This document shows, piece by piece, positions 5,629-7,636 of a DNA stretch of 7,636 bases; the first letter of the stretch is position 1; every line of letters starts with the position of its first letter. A program made the position numbers and the translations under genes. This DNA is from an uncultured Mycoplasma sp. Its GTDB lineage: Bacteria > Bacillota_I > Bacilli_A > RF39 > UBA660. The stretch is taken from NCBI GenBank assembly GCA_947565485.1, contig CANOGG010000052.1:1-7636 (forward strand), written 5' to 3'. The notes beneath the pieces are model-generated. The model was not told where the DNA came from and made no database searches. It worked only from the letters and a program-made list of their open reading frames with translations.

Positions 5629-6556
5629 CTCCTTTCAAATTGATAAGTTTACTTTCACACCCATTATATATCCATACGGGAAGATATGGTAAGACTTTTA
5701 AAATACCCTGGTATAATTCTTCGATATCACAAGCTATTTTGCGGATATCTTCAGGGTCATCAAGGCCACATCCAGCGTAAAAGATAATTCTATTAACAAG
5801 ACCATAGATGGGGTTCGCCTCCATATGACTTTCTAAAAGACTAATAAATTGCAAGATAGGTTGTTTGAAGAGGTCGACGTGATATTTACCTATACTAACT
5901 ATTTCTTCTAATTTATAATAAGGGGGTGTAATATTATAAGCGGTTAAATGGATTAGTTTTTGGCAGTTGTGAAATTCGAGAGAGACCACATATGGTTCAT
6001 TCTGGTATTTGATGATATCGACTTTGTCTTTTAGGTATAAACTTTTTTTGATAGTTAGCCTCAGAGAATCTTCGGTGTAGAATTGCTTGTATTTTTCTAA
6101 AGTCTTGATGAAAGTTGGTAAAGGTTGGGTGGCATGGATGCGAATTAAACCAAGAATGGTGTTATTTGCAACATCAGTAAAAACTTCTTTTTCTTCATCA
6201 TATAAATTCAAAGCCATTTTGATGTAGTTTAAGATGTCACTTGGGATGTAATATTCTTTTTCGCCTGCGATGATAAGAAAGTTTTTTTGGAGTTTGACAA
6301 GATGGCAATAATCAAGAAAGGTAAGACCTTCTTTTTTAATATTAAAATCAATAAGATTATTTAATATTTGCATCTCTTCAATGTTACAAAGTTGAATTAT
6401 TACTTCGGGGTCCTCTTTATATAGGTCAATAATAGCATCATACATCTCCATATTGGTTACTTCGGCCATTTTTTTAGGTTTAGAAATAACTTTTTTATAA
6501 TAGGTGTAATAATGCTGTTTAGCAAAGGTTTCTAAAAATTCTTTTAATGTTTTCAT
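5621..6556 (-). CDS. 311-aa hypothetical protein, SEC-C/YecA-like layout
   Basis: I cannot name it firmly. It has a helical N-terminus (1-70), a short extended stretch with IPSDIL (104-109), a helical middle (NTILGLIRIHATQPLPTFIKTLEKY, 132-156), a beta-rich part (180-210), and a C-terminus with LPVWIYNGCESKLINL (292-307). This order, and a W-x3-G near the end, recall Bacillota proteins related to SEC-C/YecA-type regulators, but the cysteine-rich zinc motif of SEC-C is absent, so the likeness is inference. There is no signal peptide or membrane helix. The ATG directly follows the ezrA stop (TAA-ATG). The GAGGAA site lies inside the end of ezrA, so translation is probably coupled to it. That link makes a role near the division site conceivable, but nothing in the sequence proves it. 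Confidence 0.75.
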   Translation of the reverse strand: MKTLKEFLETFAKQHYYTYYKKVISKPKKMAEVTNMEMYDAIIDLYKEDPEVIIQLCNIEEMQILNNLIDFNIKKEGLTFLDYCHLVKLQKNFLIIAGEKEYYIPSDILNYIKMALNLYDEEKEVFTDVANNTILGLIRIHATQPLPTFIKTLEKYKQFYTEDSLRLTIKKSLYLKDKVDIIKYQNEPYVVSLEFHNCQKLIHLTAYNITPPYYKLEEIVSIGKYHVDLFKQPILQFISLLESHMEANPIYGLVNRIIFYAGCGLDDPEDIRKIACDIEELYQGILKVLPYLPVWIYNGCESKLINLKGEQ

Positions 6557-7636
6557 TTATTTATATTCCTCAATTAATCTTTTGTGGATACCTGGTTCTA
6601 CAATATTTATAGCATTGATGGCATTTTCAAGGCTTACTTTAAAATTACCTTTATAGAAGGCAGTTTCCGCTTTGATTAAACCAATTTCAACATCTTTATA
6701 GACAGCCCGATACCGGTTGCCATAAAGAATTGCCATCTCGGCCATACGAGCAGTTTTGATAGCTTCTTTAGTAGTGTTGTATACTTTTAGAGTTAAGTCC
6801 CTAGCTGTATCAACACGGGTATTTAGAGTCTTGATAGAAATAGGTCTTTTATCTAGTTCTTTTATCATATCACTTATGGCACTAGAGGCCTCGGATAGTT
6901 CAACGTAAAAGTTTTTAGGAGTTATAGGTAACTTATAGCTTTTCATGTTATTTTTAGCTTTTTTCAAAATCTTCTTGATTTCATCTAATTGTTCGCGAGC
7001 TCTTTTTTCATCTTCTTTAAGACTATTTAAACTTCTTAGGGTTTGGTCGAGTTTTTCTTCAGTTTTAGATAAAGAAATATTTAAGAGCTCCATTTCTTTA
7101 GCAAGTCTAGAATAAGCATAAGTACTACTTTTATGCATCTCGGAGATACGATTATATTCTTCTTTTAGATTAGTAATTTCTGTTGCGATAGCATCTAAGA
7201 CTTGGACGTCTTCATCGACGAGATCAAAGCTATATTTTAAGTCATCAATTTTTTTAGTTAGTTCATTTGAGATGCGACTTAGTTTTGTGATTTTGATTAA
7301 AATACTTCTTTGATAGTCTTCAAAAATTCTTTTAGATAGCTTTTCTTTATCAAAATTATGATAGAGAGAGTCGAAATAATCAAGGATGGTTTTTAGTTCA
7401 AAGACACTATCTTCTAAGTTTAGAACGTTTAAACGACCAAAAATGTCATTGATTTTTTTATCAGACTCGGTAATATTATAATCGATATTTAGATAGTCAA
7501 GGTTGTACCCCTCTTTTGTCATACGTTCAACAATTTTACGAATATCTGTTACTTTATCAGGAATAAGTTTACGGCCCATGATAATAATAGATGGGGCTTC
7601 TTCAACAACGACTTTTAAGTTACCGATGGTGTCACC
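6557..7636 (-). CDS. ezrA: Septation ring formation regulator EzrA, C-terminal part
   Basis: EzrA is a membrane-anchored, spectrin-like coiled-coil protein of Bacilli. It binds FtsZ, restrains Z-rings at wrong sites and helps link division with wall synthesis. The open frame runs off the right edge: 359 residues are visible and the 5' end, with the N-terminal membrane helix (family total about 560-570), is missing. The first internal ATG (7579-7577) is therefore not the start. Visible hallmarks, numbered from that Met, are long heptad-rich helices (60-215), the conserved YKLPITPKNF (215-224), ILYGNRYR (284-291) matching the family's QNR patch region with Leu in place of the usual Gln, and the ending FYKGNFKVSLENA to NIVEPG (308-330). 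The gene ends in TAA directly against the next ATG. In Bacillus subtilis the neighbours are nifZ and thiI; here they are not present downstream. Confidence 0.92.
   Translation of the reverse strand, partial: GDTIGNLKVVVEEAPSIIIMGRKLIPDKVTDIRKIVERMTKEGYNLDYLNIDYNITESDKKINDIFGRLNVLNLEDSVFELKTILDYFDSLYHNFDKEKLSKRIFEDYQRSILIKITKLSRISNELTKKIDDLKYSFDLVDEDVQVLDAIATEITNLKEEYNRISEMHKSSTYAYSRLAKEMELLNISLSKTEEKLDQTLRSLNSLKEDEKRAREQLDEIKKILKKAKNNMKSYKLPITPKNFYVELSEASSAISDMIKELDKRPISIKTLNTRVDTARDLTLKVYNTTKEAIKTARMAEMAILYGNRYRAVYKDVEIGLIKAETAFYKGNFKVSLENAINAINIVEPGIHKRLIEEYK

Noticed and set aside
7577..7579. The ATG at 7579 as the start of the EzrA gene
   Set aside because: The frame stays open upstream to the window edge and the resulting protein would lack the membrane anchor; it is an internal methionine.

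Overview
The window comes from a strongly AT-rich, low-GC Gram-positive-type genome. The best organism marker is the C-terminal part of EzrA on the minus strand at the right edge. EzrA is a cell-division regulator typical of the Bacilli. Purine-rich Shine-Dalgarno sites precede most genes. Tryptophan is encoded by TGG, and TGA serves as a stop for the 201-aa gene, so the standard bacterial code fits and a Mycoplasma-type code does not. An uncultured, gut-type Bacilli lineage is plausible, but that is inference.

Left part, plus strand (1-2153): a complete AAA-type ATPase with a DUF4143 C-terminus (60-1301, GTG start) is followed by about 340 bases without a convincing gene. That gap holds a weak terminator hairpin, a cre-like palindrome, and a diverged second copy of the short inverted-repeat element that lies just upstream of the ATPase. 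Then comes a small membrane-anchored surface protein with two InlB/Listeria-Bacteroides-type repeats (1644-2153). An 8-bp hairpin with U-runs on both sides (2152-2187) is a good bidirectional terminator and separates this half from the convergent minus-strand genes.

Right part, minus strand (7636 down to 2165): ezrA (5' end outside the window) is followed by four closely packed genes of 311, 201, 321 and 605 codons, none with a name I recognise. ezrA abuts the 311-aa gene with no gap, and the 321- and 605-aa genes overlap by 20 bp, so the set looks operonic. A near-consensus promoter (TTGAAA, 17 bp, TGA-TATAAT) lies at the end of the 201-aa gene, so the last two genes can be made separately from ezrA.

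The most interesting part is this ezrA-linked set. The 321-aa protein carries what looks like a RelE/HigB-type toxin fold in its C-terminal half, but it is three times too long for a toxin and has no antitoxin partner. The 605-aa protein has about five helical units of roughly 30 residues, resembling an alpha-solenoid. The 311-aa protein has a layout reminiscent of SEC-C/YecA-type proteins without the zinc motif. They may form a lineage-specific module linked to division or translation, but no function can be assigned from sequence alone.
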